In this document: positions 16,399 to 24,714 of the stretch, one piece after another
How the letters are laid out: each line of letters opens with the position of its first letter
Numbering within the stretch: position 1 is the stretch's first letter
Assembly: GCA_905233765.1 (NCBI GenBank)
Contig: CAJOCU010000011.1
Location: 1 to 64,000, forward strand
Length of the DNA: 64,000 nucleotides
Direction: 5' to 3'
Source of the DNA: an uncultured Bacteroidaceae bacterium
Lineage (GTDB): Bacteria > Bacteroidota > Bacteroidia > Bacteroidales > Bacteroidaceae
Notes under the pieces: model-generated
Database searches by the model: none
What the model was told of the DNA's origin: nothing
Seen by the model: the letters and a program-made list of their open reading frames with translations, nothing else
Translations under genes and position numbers: made by a program

Positions 16399-17148
16399 TT
16401 AATCATCCTGCGGTGCGGGCAGTGCAGCGAGGGCTTCGGCGGCACTGAGGATATTCTGGTTATAGACGTCCTCGCGGATCTTACCGTCGCGCAGGACGAT
16501 GTTGCGTGAGGAGTACTGTGCTATCTCGGGGTTGTGGGTCACGAAGATGATGGTGCGCCCTTCGGCGTGCAGCTTCTGGAAGAGCACGAGGACCTCGAAG
16601 GAGGTGTGGGTGTCCAGATTACCCGTGGCTTCGTCCGCCAAGATGACGGCGGGGTTGTTCACTAGGGCGCGGGCGATGGCTACGCGCTGCATCTGGCCAC
16701 CCGACATCTGGTTCGACTTGTGCTCCAGACGGTCGGCGAGGCCTACAGCTTCGAGGGCTTTGATGGCTGCCTCGCGACGTTGCTTGGCGCTGTATTCCTT
16801 ATTGTACATCAGCGGCAGCTCCACGTTCTCTACGGCGGTGGTCTTGGCCAGCAAGTTGTAGTTCTGGAAGACGAAACCTATCTTGCGGTTGCGCAGGCGG
16901 GCACGCTGGCTACGGCGCATTGAGCGCACTGGAATGCCGTCGAGCAGGTACTCGCCGCTCGTAGGGGTGTCAAGGCAGCCGAGCTGGTTCAGTAGCGTGG
17001 ACTTGCCAGAGCCGGAGGTGCCCATAATGGTGACGAACTCGCCCTCATAGATCTTGAATGAGACGCCTCGCAGGGCGTGGACGGTCTCGCTGCCTACCTG
17101 GAAGTCTCGTCGCACATTCTGAAGCTCGATGACAACTTTCTTTTCCAT
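16399..17148 (-). CDS. MacB-type ABC transporter ATPase
   Basis: 249 residues. Walker A GTSGSGKST, Q-loop VFQNYNLL, signature MSGGQMQRVAIARAL, Walker B VILADEATGNLD and switch His (FVTHNPE) are intact. In Bacteroidetes ATPase and permease are separate, unlike the single-chain MacB of E. coli. It ends 11 nt before the permease start and begins next to the adaptor stop, so the three are translated from one message. Confidence 0.94.
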   Translation of the reverse strand: MEKKVVIELQNVRRDFQVGSETVHALRGVSFKIYEGEFVTIMGTSGSGKSTLLNQLGCLDTPTSGEYLLDGIPVRSMRRSQRARLRNRKIGFVFQNYNLLAKTTAVENVELPLMYNKEYSAKQRREAAIKALEAVGLADRLEHKSNQMSGGQMQRVAIARALVNNPAVILADEATGNLDTHTSFEVLVLFQKLHAEGRTIIFVTHNPEIAQYSSRNIVLRDGKIREDVYNQNILSAAEALAALPAPQDD

Positions 17149-18321
17149 TTATTTCTTATTCTTATTATTATTCCTCGGTCCGGGCATGAACGGGTTTTTG
17201 TTCTGCGATGAGGAAGCTTCCTCGGCCTGCTCGCCGAAGACCATATCTTCGAGCACTTCTGTGCCAGCTTTGATGCCGCTGATGATCTCTGTCGTTGTGC
17301 CGTTGGTGACACCGATTTCCACGGGGATAGCCTTGAACACTTTTCCGTTGCGCACCCATAGCCTGTTCCTGACGTCCGTACCTTCGATGCTTTCGTCCTC
17401 CGCGATGAGGGCTTCGTTGGGCGCAAAGCGGAGGGCTTTGGCGCTGACGGTGAGCACATCGTTCTTCTCGAGCGTGAAGATGGTGACATTGGCGGTGAGG
17501 CCCGGTTTCAGCTTCAGGTCGGCATTGGGAGCGCTGATGACCACCTCATAGGTGACCACGTTGCTCTCTGTGGTAGCCTGTTGGCGCACCTGCGTCACCT
17601 GCCCCTGGAAGGTGTCGTTGGGGAACGCATCCACGGTGAAGCTGACGCGCTGTCCTTCCTTAACCTCACCAATGTCGGCCTCGTCGATGTCAGCGATAAC
17701 GCGCATATCCGTCAGGTCCTGTGCGATGGTGAAAAGGGTGGGAGTGGAGAACGAGGCGGCGACCGTCTGTCCTTCTTCCACTGCCTTGTTCAGTACCACT
17801 CCGTTGATGGGAGAGGTGATGGTGGCATAGCCCAGATCGGTCTCGGCACGCTTCACGCTCTGGCGGGCGGTGGCGGTCTGCTGTTGAGCCTGCACATAGG
17901 AGAGGCGTGCCTGTTCGAAGTCGTTGGCGCTGATCAGGCCTTTGTCATAGAGGGCCTTATAGCGCTCGAAGTTAGCTGTCTGATAGGCGAGGGCGCTCTC
18001 GGCACTGGTGAGGTTGGCGCGCTGGCTCTCGAGGGTGCTGATGAGGTTCGTGCGGTCGAGTTCTGCGATGACCTGTCCGGCTTTGACGACGGAGTTGTAA
18101 TCTACGTAGATCTTGGACACGATGCCGCTGACCTGTGTACCGACCTCCACACTGGTGACTGGCTCGATGGTTCCCGTAGCCGTCACGGTGGTTGAGATGT
18201 TGCCTTTCTCCACGACCGTCGTCTCATACTCGGTCTTGGGTTTGGAGGAGCAGGCGGTCAGGGCGGCTAATGCCGCAATGAAAAATGAAAAATGAATACT
18301 GAAAAATTTATTGTGTCTCAT
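17149..18321 (-). CDS. MacA-type periplasmic adaptor lipoprotein
   Basis: 390 residues. Lipoprotein signal ending LTAC with Cys near 24. Its hydrophobic core (FFSIHFSFFIAALAAL) is encoded by an A/T-rich TTCATTTTTCATTTTT repeat. The mature part has the adaptor order: barrel-sandwich half (VEVGTQVSGIVSKIYVDYNS), a coiled-coil hairpin about 95-165, second lipoyl half (TITSPINGVVLNKAVEEGQT), then beta-barrel and membrane-proximal domains. It links the MacB pair to the outer-membrane channel encoded upstream. The low-complexity C-terminus (RNNNKNKK) is not conserved. Confidence 0.93.
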   Translation of the reverse strand: MRHNKFFSIHFSFFIAALAALTACSSKPKTEYETTVVEKGNISTTVTATGTIEPVTSVEVGTQVSGIVSKIYVDYNSVVKAGQVIAELDRTNLISTLESQRANLTSAESALAYQTANFERYKALYDKGLISANDFEQARLSYVQAQQQTATARQSVKRAETDLGYATITSPINGVVLNKAVEEGQTVAASFSTPTLFTIAQDLTDMRVIADIDEADIGEVKEGQRVSFTVDAFPNDTFQGQVTQVRQQATTESNVVTYEVVISAPNADLKLKPGLTANVTIFTLEKNDVLTVSAKALRFAPNEALIAEDESIEGTDVRNRLWVRNGKVFKAIPVEIGVTNGTTTEIISGIKAGTEVLEDMVFGEQAEEASSSQNKNPFMPGPRNNNKNKK

Positions 18322-18366
18322 ATCTCCTAAATGTTCATTCTTATTTTATACTTCATATTTTTTTCA

Positions 18367-19698
18367 TCACAACGTAATCTCTCCTCCCTCGTAGAACTTC
18401 AGTAGTTGCGTGTTGAGGATGGTAGTGTATTTGCTTTGGAGTTTGTTGTGTTGCGCCTGTAGCAGATTGTCGCGCGCCTGCAGCAGGTCCACGATGTTCT
18501 TCAAACCCTCCTTGAACTGCTCGTTGGTCAGTTCGTAGGTTGTCTCCTGACTCTTCACGGCGGCGGTGGCACTGATGAAACGTTGCTGTGCACTGGTGGC
18601 ATTGAGCCAGATATTCTCGATGGAGGAACCGAGGGCGGTGCGCTTGTCCTGCAAGTCGAGGGCGGCGCTGGTCTGTGCGATTTTAGCGCGGTTGATGGCT
18701 GTCTTGGTGCGGCGTTGGTCGTAGATGGGAACACTCAGGCCTAAGCCGATGCTACCGTTGAGGTTGCGTTTCATCTGTTCGCCCAGAGCATCGTCCGAGG
18801 CACTGTAGTGACTGTCGCCGATGCCAGCGTTCATGCTGATGGTGGGCAGATAGCCGCGCTTGGCGATGTTCAACTGCACGTCGCTGGCTTTTGCCTGCAG
18901 CTCGGCAGCACGAATCTCAGGGCGTGAGAACAGCGCTTGCTCATAGACTTCCTGCTTGCCGGGGATGGGACTGAGGGCGCGGCTGTCGTCCATCTCCTCC
19001 GCCGACACATCGAAGGGCTCAGCAATGCCCAGTTGCAAGAGGGCTTTCAGCTGACGCTTGTAGCCGTCGATCTGTGTCTGGGAGTTCACTACATCGTATT
19101 GCGTGCTGGCATACTGAGCCTCGAGCTGAGCCACGTCGGCCTTGGCCAGATCGCCCACCTTCAGGCGCTCCTGTCCGCGCTCCAGTTGCTGCTTGGCTGT
19201 CGATGCCAGCTGTTCGTTGACGCGTTTGGCTTCTGTGGTATAGAGAATCTGCACGTAGAGCTGTGCTATCTGTTCTTGAATGCTTTTTAATGAGAGTTCC
19301 GTCTGAACGGTAGCCAGCTCGTTCTGCACCTTCTGTGCTTCGATGTTCTTGCGGTTTACGCCGCCGTCCCAGATGGTCCAGTTGGCGTTGATGCCGTAGC
19401 TGCCGTTCTCCGTCAGCTTATTGTTAGTGCTGGTGGCCATCCCGTTCTGTACCATGATTGTAGCTTCCTGGAAGGGTCGGTAACCGAGGCTCTGACTCAT
19501 GGAGAAGGAGAGGCTGGGGAAGAGGGCTGCTTTGGTTTGCTTCAGTTGCTCGGCAGCATCCTGTTCGCTCAATCGGTTCTTCTGAACGGTGATGTTGTGC
19601 TCTTTTGCATGGTCAAGGCATTGCTGAAGCGTCCACGTCTGTGCCATCAGACCCATGGGGAGCAGAGCGAGTGTGAGGAAAAAATTTCGAGTTGTCAT
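18367..19698 (-). CDS. TolC-family outer membrane efflux channel
   Basis: 443 residues with a signal peptide (MTTRNFFLTLALLPMGLMAQ). Two structural repeats of the outer-membrane efflux fold are evident: long coiled-coil segments rich in Gln/Ala/Leu, each followed by beta-strand pieces such as FPSLSFSMSQSLGY and NAGIGDSHYSASDD. It should form the trimeric exit duct of the MacAB pump. First gene of the operon, preceded by a TACCTTTG box on the same strand. Confidence 0.92.
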   Translation of the reverse strand: MTTRNFFLTLALLPMGLMAQTWTLQQCLDHAKEHNITVQKNRLSEQDAAEQLKQTKAALFPSLSFSMSQSLGYRPFQEATIMVQNGMATSTNNKLTENGSYGINANWTIWDGGVNRKNIEAQKVQNELATVQTELSLKSIQEQIAQLYVQILYTTEAKRVNEQLASTAKQQLERGQERLKVGDLAKADVAQLEAQYASTQYDVVNSQTQIDGYKRQLKALLQLGIAEPFDVSAEEMDDSRALSPIPGKQEVYEQALFSRPEIRAAELQAKASDVQLNIAKRGYLPTISMNAGIGDSHYSASDDALGEQMKRNLNGSIGLGLSVPIYDQRRTKTAINRAKIAQTSAALDLQDKRTALGSSIENIWLNATSAQQRFISATAAVKSQETTYELTNEQFKEGLKNIVDLLQARDNLLQAQHNKLQSKYTTILNTQLLKFYEGGEITL

Positions 19699-19735
19699 TT
19701 AATATAATAATGTGTAGTCTTATGCTTAAACCGTA

Positions 19736-19743
19736 CAAAGGTA
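19736..19743 (-). promoter_or_regulatory. -7 box of the tolC-macA-macB operon
   Basis: TACCTTTG read on the minus strand, 38 nt before the tolC-like start. No clear TTTG at the -33 position. Confidence 0.5.
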
Positions 19744-19841
19744 TGGCAAAATTTGATTAAGAGACGTGTTTCGACTATTGAAGTTTAATCGTATTAAGAG
19801 GTTTTAACGGTTGATGCATATCTTACATATCAAAAAAAATA

Positions 19842-19849
19842 TACCTTTG
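19842..19849 (+). promoter_or_regulatory. -7 box of the ABC exporter gene at 19886
   Basis: TACCTTTG lies 37 nt before the start codon, divergent from the box at 19736-19743; the two operons share this 187-nt control region. Confidence 0.55.
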
Positions 19850-19885
19850 CACTTCGAAAGATGACAAGTTTAAAGAATATAACAT

Positions 19886-21343
19886 ATGATGACTGTAGCA
19901 TCTAAAGAACTCTTCCGGTTGTGGCTCGTGCAGAAACGGCGCGGCTTCACCTGGAAGGATGTATTCATTGGGGCCTATTTTTTTGTGCTCTTCGCCGCTG
20001 TCGTGGTGGGTGTGAAGGTGGGCCTCGAAGGGAGTGACGAATGGGACCGCATCCCCTTTGAACTGGTGGCGCTGGTGCCGCTGCTGGCTGTGAGCATCGC
20101 TCCTGGCGATATGCTGATGAAGCTCTTCTGGCGCCGCTCCCCCGTGGAGATGGACGACTACCTGCGCTCGCGACCTGTCTCGCCGCGCGACTGGGCGCTG
20201 CTGGTGTTCACCGACACCGCTGTGGGCTTCCTGCAGTGGATGTTGCCTATTGCTGTCGCTTTCGTAGCGCTGATGTTCATCCCCTTTGGTTTCGCGCTGC
20301 TGACGTTGGTGCTTGCCTTCAGCTGCACGCTGGTCAATGCCCTCGTGCAGAACTGCTGGCGTCGTGCTCCTGGCAACCAATACACACTGCCGCTGGCCTT
20401 TGGCTACCTCGCGTGGCTCTTCGTCCTTTGTGTGTTGGCCATCGTAGCTTTTGTCGTCATCGGATTAGATGCCGACGACCCTTCGCAACCCCTCGTTCCT
20501 CATGTGGTGGAGTGGGGGACCGTCGTGGCTTCTGCTGTCATCATCTTGTTCAACGCCCTCGTCTGCTGGTTGTTGCATCGCTACTTCGCGCGCATGAAGA
20601 ATCATAATGAGGAAACCCACGCGCCCGTCACCACTACCGTTCGATCACTCGGCGAGGTGTCGCTTTGGAGCATCGAGTGGGTGCAGCTGCTGCGCAGCAA
20701 GCGCCTGCGCGTCAGTTTCATCTTCATGGTGGTCATCTTCCTGTTGAACACTTATCTACAGCAGCAAGACACCATCCAGCAGGACTTTCACGGTGTGAAT
20801 ATGATGCTCATTTTTGGCATCGCCTTCCCCAGCATCATCCTCGCACAATGGGTGCTGGGCGTCGAGGCCAACTTCTTCTCTGGCATCTGGACGAAGCCCT
20901 GGCCCGTGGAGGGCATTCTGCGTCGCAAGTACGCCTTCTTCTGCGCGATATGCAGCGTGATGGCGTTGCTCATCCTGCCTTGTGTGTTCTGGTTGGGAAT
21001 GTCGTTCTGGATGTGGCTGTGCACCTTGATTTTCAGTTGCGGCGTCTTCGTACTGCCGTTTATGGCCACCTGCCTCTTCAGCAGTCGCATGGATCTTTTT
21101 GCCTCAGCCTTCTTCAACTATCAGGGCGGCAACAAGCAGTTGAACATCTTCTCGTTCATCATGTTCGTCCCTATGGGCATCTACTATGCCGCTTACTTCC
21201 TCCTGCCGCCTCTCTATGCCCACCTCATCGTTGGCGCCCTCGGTGTGCTCGGACTACTGCTCCATCGCAGCTATATCCATTGGGTTGCAGGCCTGTGGCA
21301 CAAACGGAGGTATAAGATTATGGAACGGTGGCTCTCCGAATGA
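19886..21343 (+). CDS. ABC-2-like membrane protein (DUF5687-like)
   Basis: 485 residues, about eleven or twelve membrane segments and no signal peptide. LRSRPVSPRDWALLVF, NQYTLPLAFGYLAWLF and the late block DLFASAFFNYQGG fit, from memory, the DUF5687 family of Bacteroidetes ABC exporter membrane proteins. The partner ATPase follows after 29 nt. Substrate unknown. The name rests on general layout and the adjacent ATPase rather than on a sharp motif. Confidence 0.75.
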   Translation: MMTVASKELFRLWLVQKRRGFTWKDVFIGAYFFVLFAAVVVGVKVGLEGSDEWDRIPFELVALVPLLAVSIAPGDMLMKLFWRRSPVEMDDYLRSRPVSPRDWALLVFTDTAVGFLQWMLPIAVAFVALMFIPFGFALLTLVLAFSCTLVNALVQNCWRRAPGNQYTLPLAFGYLAWLFVLCVLAIVAFVVIGLDADDPSQPLVPHVVEWGTVVASAVIILFNALVCWLLHRYFARMKNHNEETHAPVTTTVRSLGEVSLWSIEWVQLLRSKRLRVSFIFMVVIFLLNTYLQQQDTIQQDFHGVNMMLIFGIAFPSIILAQWVLGVEANFFSGIWTKPWPVEGILRRKYAFFCAICSVMALLILPCVFWLGMSFWMWLCTLIFSCGVFVLPFMATCLFSSRMDLFASAFFNYQGGNKQLNIFSFIMFVPMGIYYAAYFLLPPLYAHLIVGALGVLGLLLHRSYIHWVAGLWHKRRYKIMERWLSE

Positions 21344-21372
21344 TTTGGAAATGAATAATGAATAAATAAACA

Positions 21373-22101
21373 ATGGAACTGAAAATAGAGAACCTCAAGA
21401 AATGTTATGGTGAGAAGGTGGCATTGGACTTGCCTGAACTCACCATCAAGAGTGGCGAACTTGTAGGCCTCGTCGGCAACAACGGTGCTGGCAAGACAAC
21501 CCTCCTGCGCCTGATTCTCGACCTCATCAAGGCCGACAGCGGTCAGGTGTTCTCCAATGGCATCGATGTTGCTGCTCCAGCGCCCACGAAGGGCGAAAGC
21601 GAGGTCTGGAAACACTACACAGGCTCCTTCATTGATGGGCGTTTCCTCATCGACTTCTACACGCCTGAGGAGTACTTCACCTTCATCGCGCACCTCTATG
21701 GCATCTCCGACGAGCTGATGAACGAGCGCTTGGAGGCCTTCCGTCCGCTCATGCACGACGAGATCCTCGGCACGAAGAAGTACCTGCACGACTTCTCCGA
21801 GGGCAACCGCCAGAAGATCGGCATCATCGGCGCGATGATGATTCACCCCAAGGTGCTGCTGCTCGACGAGCCCTTCAACTACCTCGACCCCTCGTCGCAG
21901 ATCGTCGTGGCGCGCCTGATTGCCGAGATGAACCGCACGCTGGGCACCACCGTCGTCATCTCCAGCCACAACCTCAACTTTGTCTCCGATATCTCCTCGC
22001 GCATCCTTCTGTTGGAGAAGGGCAAGCTTATCAACGACCTGCCCAACATAGAAGGCAGCGCAATAGCGGCCCTCAACGATTATTTCAATGCCGAGGCATA
22101 G
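21373..22101 (+). CDS. ABC transporter ATPase, partner of the preceding membrane protein
   Basis: 242 residues. Walker A VGNNGAGKTT, a variant signature FSEGNRQKIGI in place of LSGGQ, Walker B VLLLDEPFNYLDP and switch His (ISSHNLNF). The degenerate signature is common in ATPases of this exporter subgroup. The C-terminal region is typical of ABC-2 exporters. Translation is probably coupled to the upstream gene, with rlmD 26 nt downstream. Confidence 0.9.
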   Translation: MELKIENLKKCYGEKVALDLPELTIKSGELVGLVGNNGAGKTTLLRLILDLIKADSGQVFSNGIDVAAPAPTKGESEVWKHYTGSFIDGRFLIDFYTPEEYFTFIAHLYGISDELMNERLEAFRPLMHDEILGTKKYLHDFSEGNRQKIGIIGAMMIHPKVLLLDEPFNYLDPSSQIVVARLIAEMNRTLGTTVVISSHNLNFVSDISSRILLLEKGKLINDLPNIEGSAIAALNDYFNAEA

Positions 22102-22127
22102 GAGAGTTCTTACGAATAACAACTGAT

Positions 22128-23555
22128 ATGGCAAGAAAACGTAAAGCTTTGCCCTTGCTGGAGGGCGTAACCATAGAGGCTGTGGCCGCCGAGGGCAAGG
22201 CGCTGGTGCGCGTGGATGACCTCGTAGTCTTTGTGCCTTTCGTCGTTCCGGGCGACGTGGTGGATCTGCAGGTGACAAAAAAGAAACACAGCTATGCAGA
22301 GGCCGAGGTGGTGAAGATGCTGAAACCCAGCCCCGACCGTATTGCGCCCTTCTGTCCGCATTTCGGAGTCTGTGGCGGCTGCAAATGGCAAATGCTGCCC
22401 TATGAGCTCCAGCTGGCGGCCAAGCAACAGCAGGTGATGGATGCCTTGACACGCATCGGCAAGATAGAATTGCCCACGTGTTCGCCCATCTTGGGCTCTG
22501 CCAAGACGCAGGAGTACCGCAACAAGTTGGAGTTTGGCTTTGCCAATCGACGTTGGCTGACGAAGGAGCAAATCCAGACCGGTGAGCGGTTCGAGCGACA
22601 AGAGAGTGTGGGCTACCACGCCAATGGCACTTTCGACAAAATCCTGCCCATCGAGGAGTGCCATCTGATGGATTCCATCAACGACCGTCTGCGTCTGGCC
22701 ATTCGCGACTATGCCTACGAACACAACCTCACATTCTTTGATGCTCGCGAGCACACTGGGCTGCTGCGTGGCATGATGATTCGTCTGTCAAACACGGGCG
22801 GCCTGATGCTGCTGATGCAGTTCTGTATCACCACCGACGAGGAGCGGAATCAATCTAAAGCACTACTTGAATATATCGGAAATAAATTTCTGGATATTAC
22901 ATCATTGTTGTATGTGAATAATCAGAAATACAATGACACTTTTGGTGACCTTCCCGTCGTTGTATTCAAAGGCGAAGACCACATCTTTCTGGAGATGGAG
23001 TGCCTTCGTTTCAAGGTCGGTGCCAAGAGTTTCTACCAGACCAACACAGAGCAGGCTTATGAATTATATAAGGTGGCGCGAGAGTTTGCATTTGAGGGCC
23101 AGGGGGTGGGTCTGCCATTAGTCTATGACCTCTATACCGGCACAGGCACCATTGCCAACTTCGTGGCTAGACAAGCGCGCGAGGTGATAGGCATAGAATA
23201 TGTACAAGAGGCGATCGAAGATGCGAAGGTGAACAGCCAGCTGAATGGCATCACGAACACAAAGTTCTTCGCTGGCGACATGAAAGACATCCTCACCGAG
23301 GACTTTATCCGCGAGCATGGGCGCCCGGACATCATCATCACTGACCCGCCGCGAGCAGGGATGCACAATGATGTGGTAAATGTCATCCTGAAGGCTGCGC
23401 CCAAGCGCATCGTTTACGTCAGTTGCAATCCTGCAACACAAGCGCGTGACCTTGCGCTGATGGATTCAGACTACAAGGTCACGCGGATTCAACCTGTTGA
23501 TATGTTCCCCCACACCCAACATGTGGAGAACGTAGTGCTACTGGAACGGCGCTAG
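22128..23555 (+). CDS. rlmD: 23S rRNA (uracil-C5)-methyltransferase, RlmD/RumA family
   Basis: 475 residues. An N-terminal TRAM domain (about 10-65) is followed by Cys residues of an iron-sulfur site (FCPHFGVCGGCKWQ). The SAM-binding fold holds VYDLYTGTGTIANFVA, the catalytic DPPRAG motif and the SCNPATQARDL nucleophile Cys block. The family methylates uracil in 23S rRNA (U1939 for RlmD, U747 for RlmC) or tRNA U54 (TrmA); Bacteroidetes members are usually called RlmD, but the exact site is not decided by sequence. Its last 18 nt overlap the convergent zinc-ribbon gene. Confidence 0.88.
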   Translation: MARKRKALPLLEGVTIEAVAAEGKALVRVDDLVVFVPFVVPGDVVDLQVTKKKHSYAEAEVVKMLKPSPDRIAPFCPHFGVCGGCKWQMLPYELQLAAKQQQVMDALTRIGKIELPTCSPILGSAKTQEYRNKLEFGFANRRWLTKEQIQTGERFERQESVGYHANGTFDKILPIEECHLMDSINDRLRLAIRDYAYEHNLTFFDAREHTGLLRGMMIRLSNTGGLMLLMQFCITTDEERNQSKALLEYIGNKFLDITSLLYVNNQKYNDTFGDLPVVVFKGEDHIFLEMECLRFKVGAKSFYQTNTEQAYELYKVAREFAFEGQGVGLPLVYDLYTGTGTIANFVARQAREVIGIEYVQEAIEDAKVNSQLNGITNTKFFAGDMKDILTEDFIREHGRPDIIITDPPRAGMHNDVVNVILKAAPKRIVYVSCNPATQARDLALMDSDYKVTRIQPVDMFPHTQHVENVVLLERR

Positions 23556-24404
23556 GATGGCCAATGAGTCGGCGTGCGCCTGAGCGATGGAGTCGCGGCG
23601 CGCGCGTTCTTCGCGCTTGATGGCTTCGTCACGTGCTGCGTAGGCTTCAGTGATGAAGTCGCCAGCAGCATGAGCGGTGATGTATGCCGTGTAGCTGGTG
23701 GCCGTGCAGAGGCGGTCTGCGGCGCGCCATTCGAGGGTGTCGATGCGGTGGAGCGCTGTTGTTTGATGGGTCGAGGTGGGGTAGTTGTCGATGAAGTCTC
23801 GGACGATGTCGGGATTCGTTGTGCGCATAGCTGCCTGCCAAGCTATCTCCTCTTGTCGGAGTTCTTCAAGACGTGCCTGCACTTCTTCAATGTGCTGGCT
23901 CTTGGGGTAGCGCATAATGAAGTCCTCGAAACTCTGTGGGTCGTTGCAGTCTTTTAACAACGAGAAGGCAGCCTCGGCACTGGCCTCACGGCTGCTGCGA
24001 ATCTGCCAAAAAAGTAAGCCGGCGATGGCCAATAACAGCACAATCACGGCGAGAAGAATCCAACCGCCCTTGCTCTTGCGTGGGGTAGGCGAGGAGGGCG
24101 TTACCACAGTAGGCTTATCTGTTTCTGGTGTTGGCTCGGAAGGGGCCGTCGTGGAACCGGAAGCGTGTGTGGTCGGTTCTGGGATGACCGTTTCGGAGGG
24201 TGTGGTTGCAGGGGTGGAAGGTGCATTGTTCTTCACGACGAATGGAGTGTCGCAATGGGGGCAGCGTTCCACTTCTTGCAACATAATGGCATCACAAACA
24301 GGACAACGTTTCAGATTGCTGGCGATGGGAACGCCGCAATTGGGGCATTGGGGTGCTTTCGTAGATACCTCGTGGCCACATTCAGGACATTTGATTAGGC
24401 TCAT
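23538..24404 (-). CDS. Zinc-ribbon membrane protein with C-terminal helical repeats
   Basis: 288 residues from ATG 24404 (MSLIKCPECGHEV); a longer frame reaches back to 24548 but would run through the promoter. Two N-terminal zinc ribbons (CPECG...CPNCG and CPVCD...CPHCD, residues 5-55) are followed by a Pro/Thr/Ser-rich linker, one membrane helix (GGWILLAVIVLLLAIAGLLF, about 133-155) and two TPR-like repeats (FEDFIMRYPKSQHIEEV; VRDFIDNYPTSTHQTTA). It probably sits in the inner membrane with the ribbons in the cytoplasm. Function unknown; perhaps an assembly or scaffold protein. Confidence 0.8.
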   Translation of the reverse strand: MSLIKCPECGHEVSTKAPQCPNCGVPIASNLKRCPVCDAIMLQEVERCPHCDTPFVVKNNAPSTPATTPSETVIPEPTTHASGSTTAPSEPTPETDKPTVVTPSSPTPRKSKGGWILLAVIVLLLAIAGLLFWQIRSSREASAEAAFSLLKDCNDPQSFEDFIMRYPKSQHIEEVQARLEELRQEEIAWQAAMRTTNPDIVRDFIDNYPTSTHQTTALHRIDTLEWRAADRLCTATSYTAYITAHAAGDFITEAYAARDEAIKREERARRDSIAQAHADSLAILAPFQ

Positions 24405-24456
24405 GATTTCTCTTTTCTTTGAAGGGATTAGGACCTTATTTTCTCTTTTCGTAGTG

Positions 24457-24489
24457 CAAAGATAGGTGAATTCTCTCATTCCGAGCAAA
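24457..24489 (-). promoter_or_regulatory. Canonical Bacteroidetes promoter for the zinc-ribbon gene
   Basis: On the minus strand TTTG (24489-24486), 21 nt, then TATCTTTG (24464-24457), matching TTTG-N19-21-TAnnTTTG. It lies 53 nt before the chosen start, which supports the start at 24404. Confidence 0.7.
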
Positions 24490-24504
24490 AAAAAGAAGAA
24501 AAAG

Positions 24505-24535
24505 TTTGCATTCTCATAAATATTATCTACCTTTG
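24505..24535 (+). promoter_or_regulatory. Canonical promoter of the tRNA-Ala gene
   Basis: TTTG (24505-24508), 19 nt, TACCTTTG (24528-24535). The tRNA starts 20 nt after the -7 box. Divergent from the promoter at 24457-24489. Confidence 0.8.
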
Positions 24536-24555
24536 CACCGCTTTTCAAAGCTATT

Positions 24556-24629
24556 GGGGCATTAGCTCATCTGGCTAGAGCGTTTGACTGGCAGTCAAGA
24601 GGTGGCGAGTTCGAGTCTCGCATGCTCCA
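24556..24629 (+). tRNA. tRNA-Ala (anticodon GGC)
   Basis: 74 nt including the discriminator A; CCA is not encoded. The cloverleaf is complete: acceptor GGGGCAT/ATGCTCC, D stem GCTC/GAGC, anticodon loop CTGGCAG with GGC at 24590-24592, T stem GCGAG/CTCGC with loop TTCGAGT. The third acceptor pair is G-T (G3-U70 in RNA), the hallmark identity element for alanine. Confidence 0.97.
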
Positions 24630-24649
24630 CAGAACAAATCCCCCCCACG

Positions 24650-24682
24650 AGGCTTGCCGTGAAAGATTCGGCGAGCCTTTTT
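24650..24682 (+). terminator. Rho-independent terminator after tRNA-Ala
   Basis: AGGCTTGCCG (24650-24659) pairs with CGGCGAGCCT (24669-24678) with one wobble, 9-nt loop, followed by a T-rich run. It lies between the tRNA and hisG, whose start is only 33 nt further on. Confidence 0.8.
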
Positions 24683-24714
24683 ATTTTAATGAAAGAAATG
24701 TTATAGGAAAAGAA

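Noticed and set aside
24622..24714. Upstream extension of hisG into the tRNA
   Set aside because: It would start inside tRNA-Ala and run through its terminator; the conserved HisG N-terminus begins at 24715.
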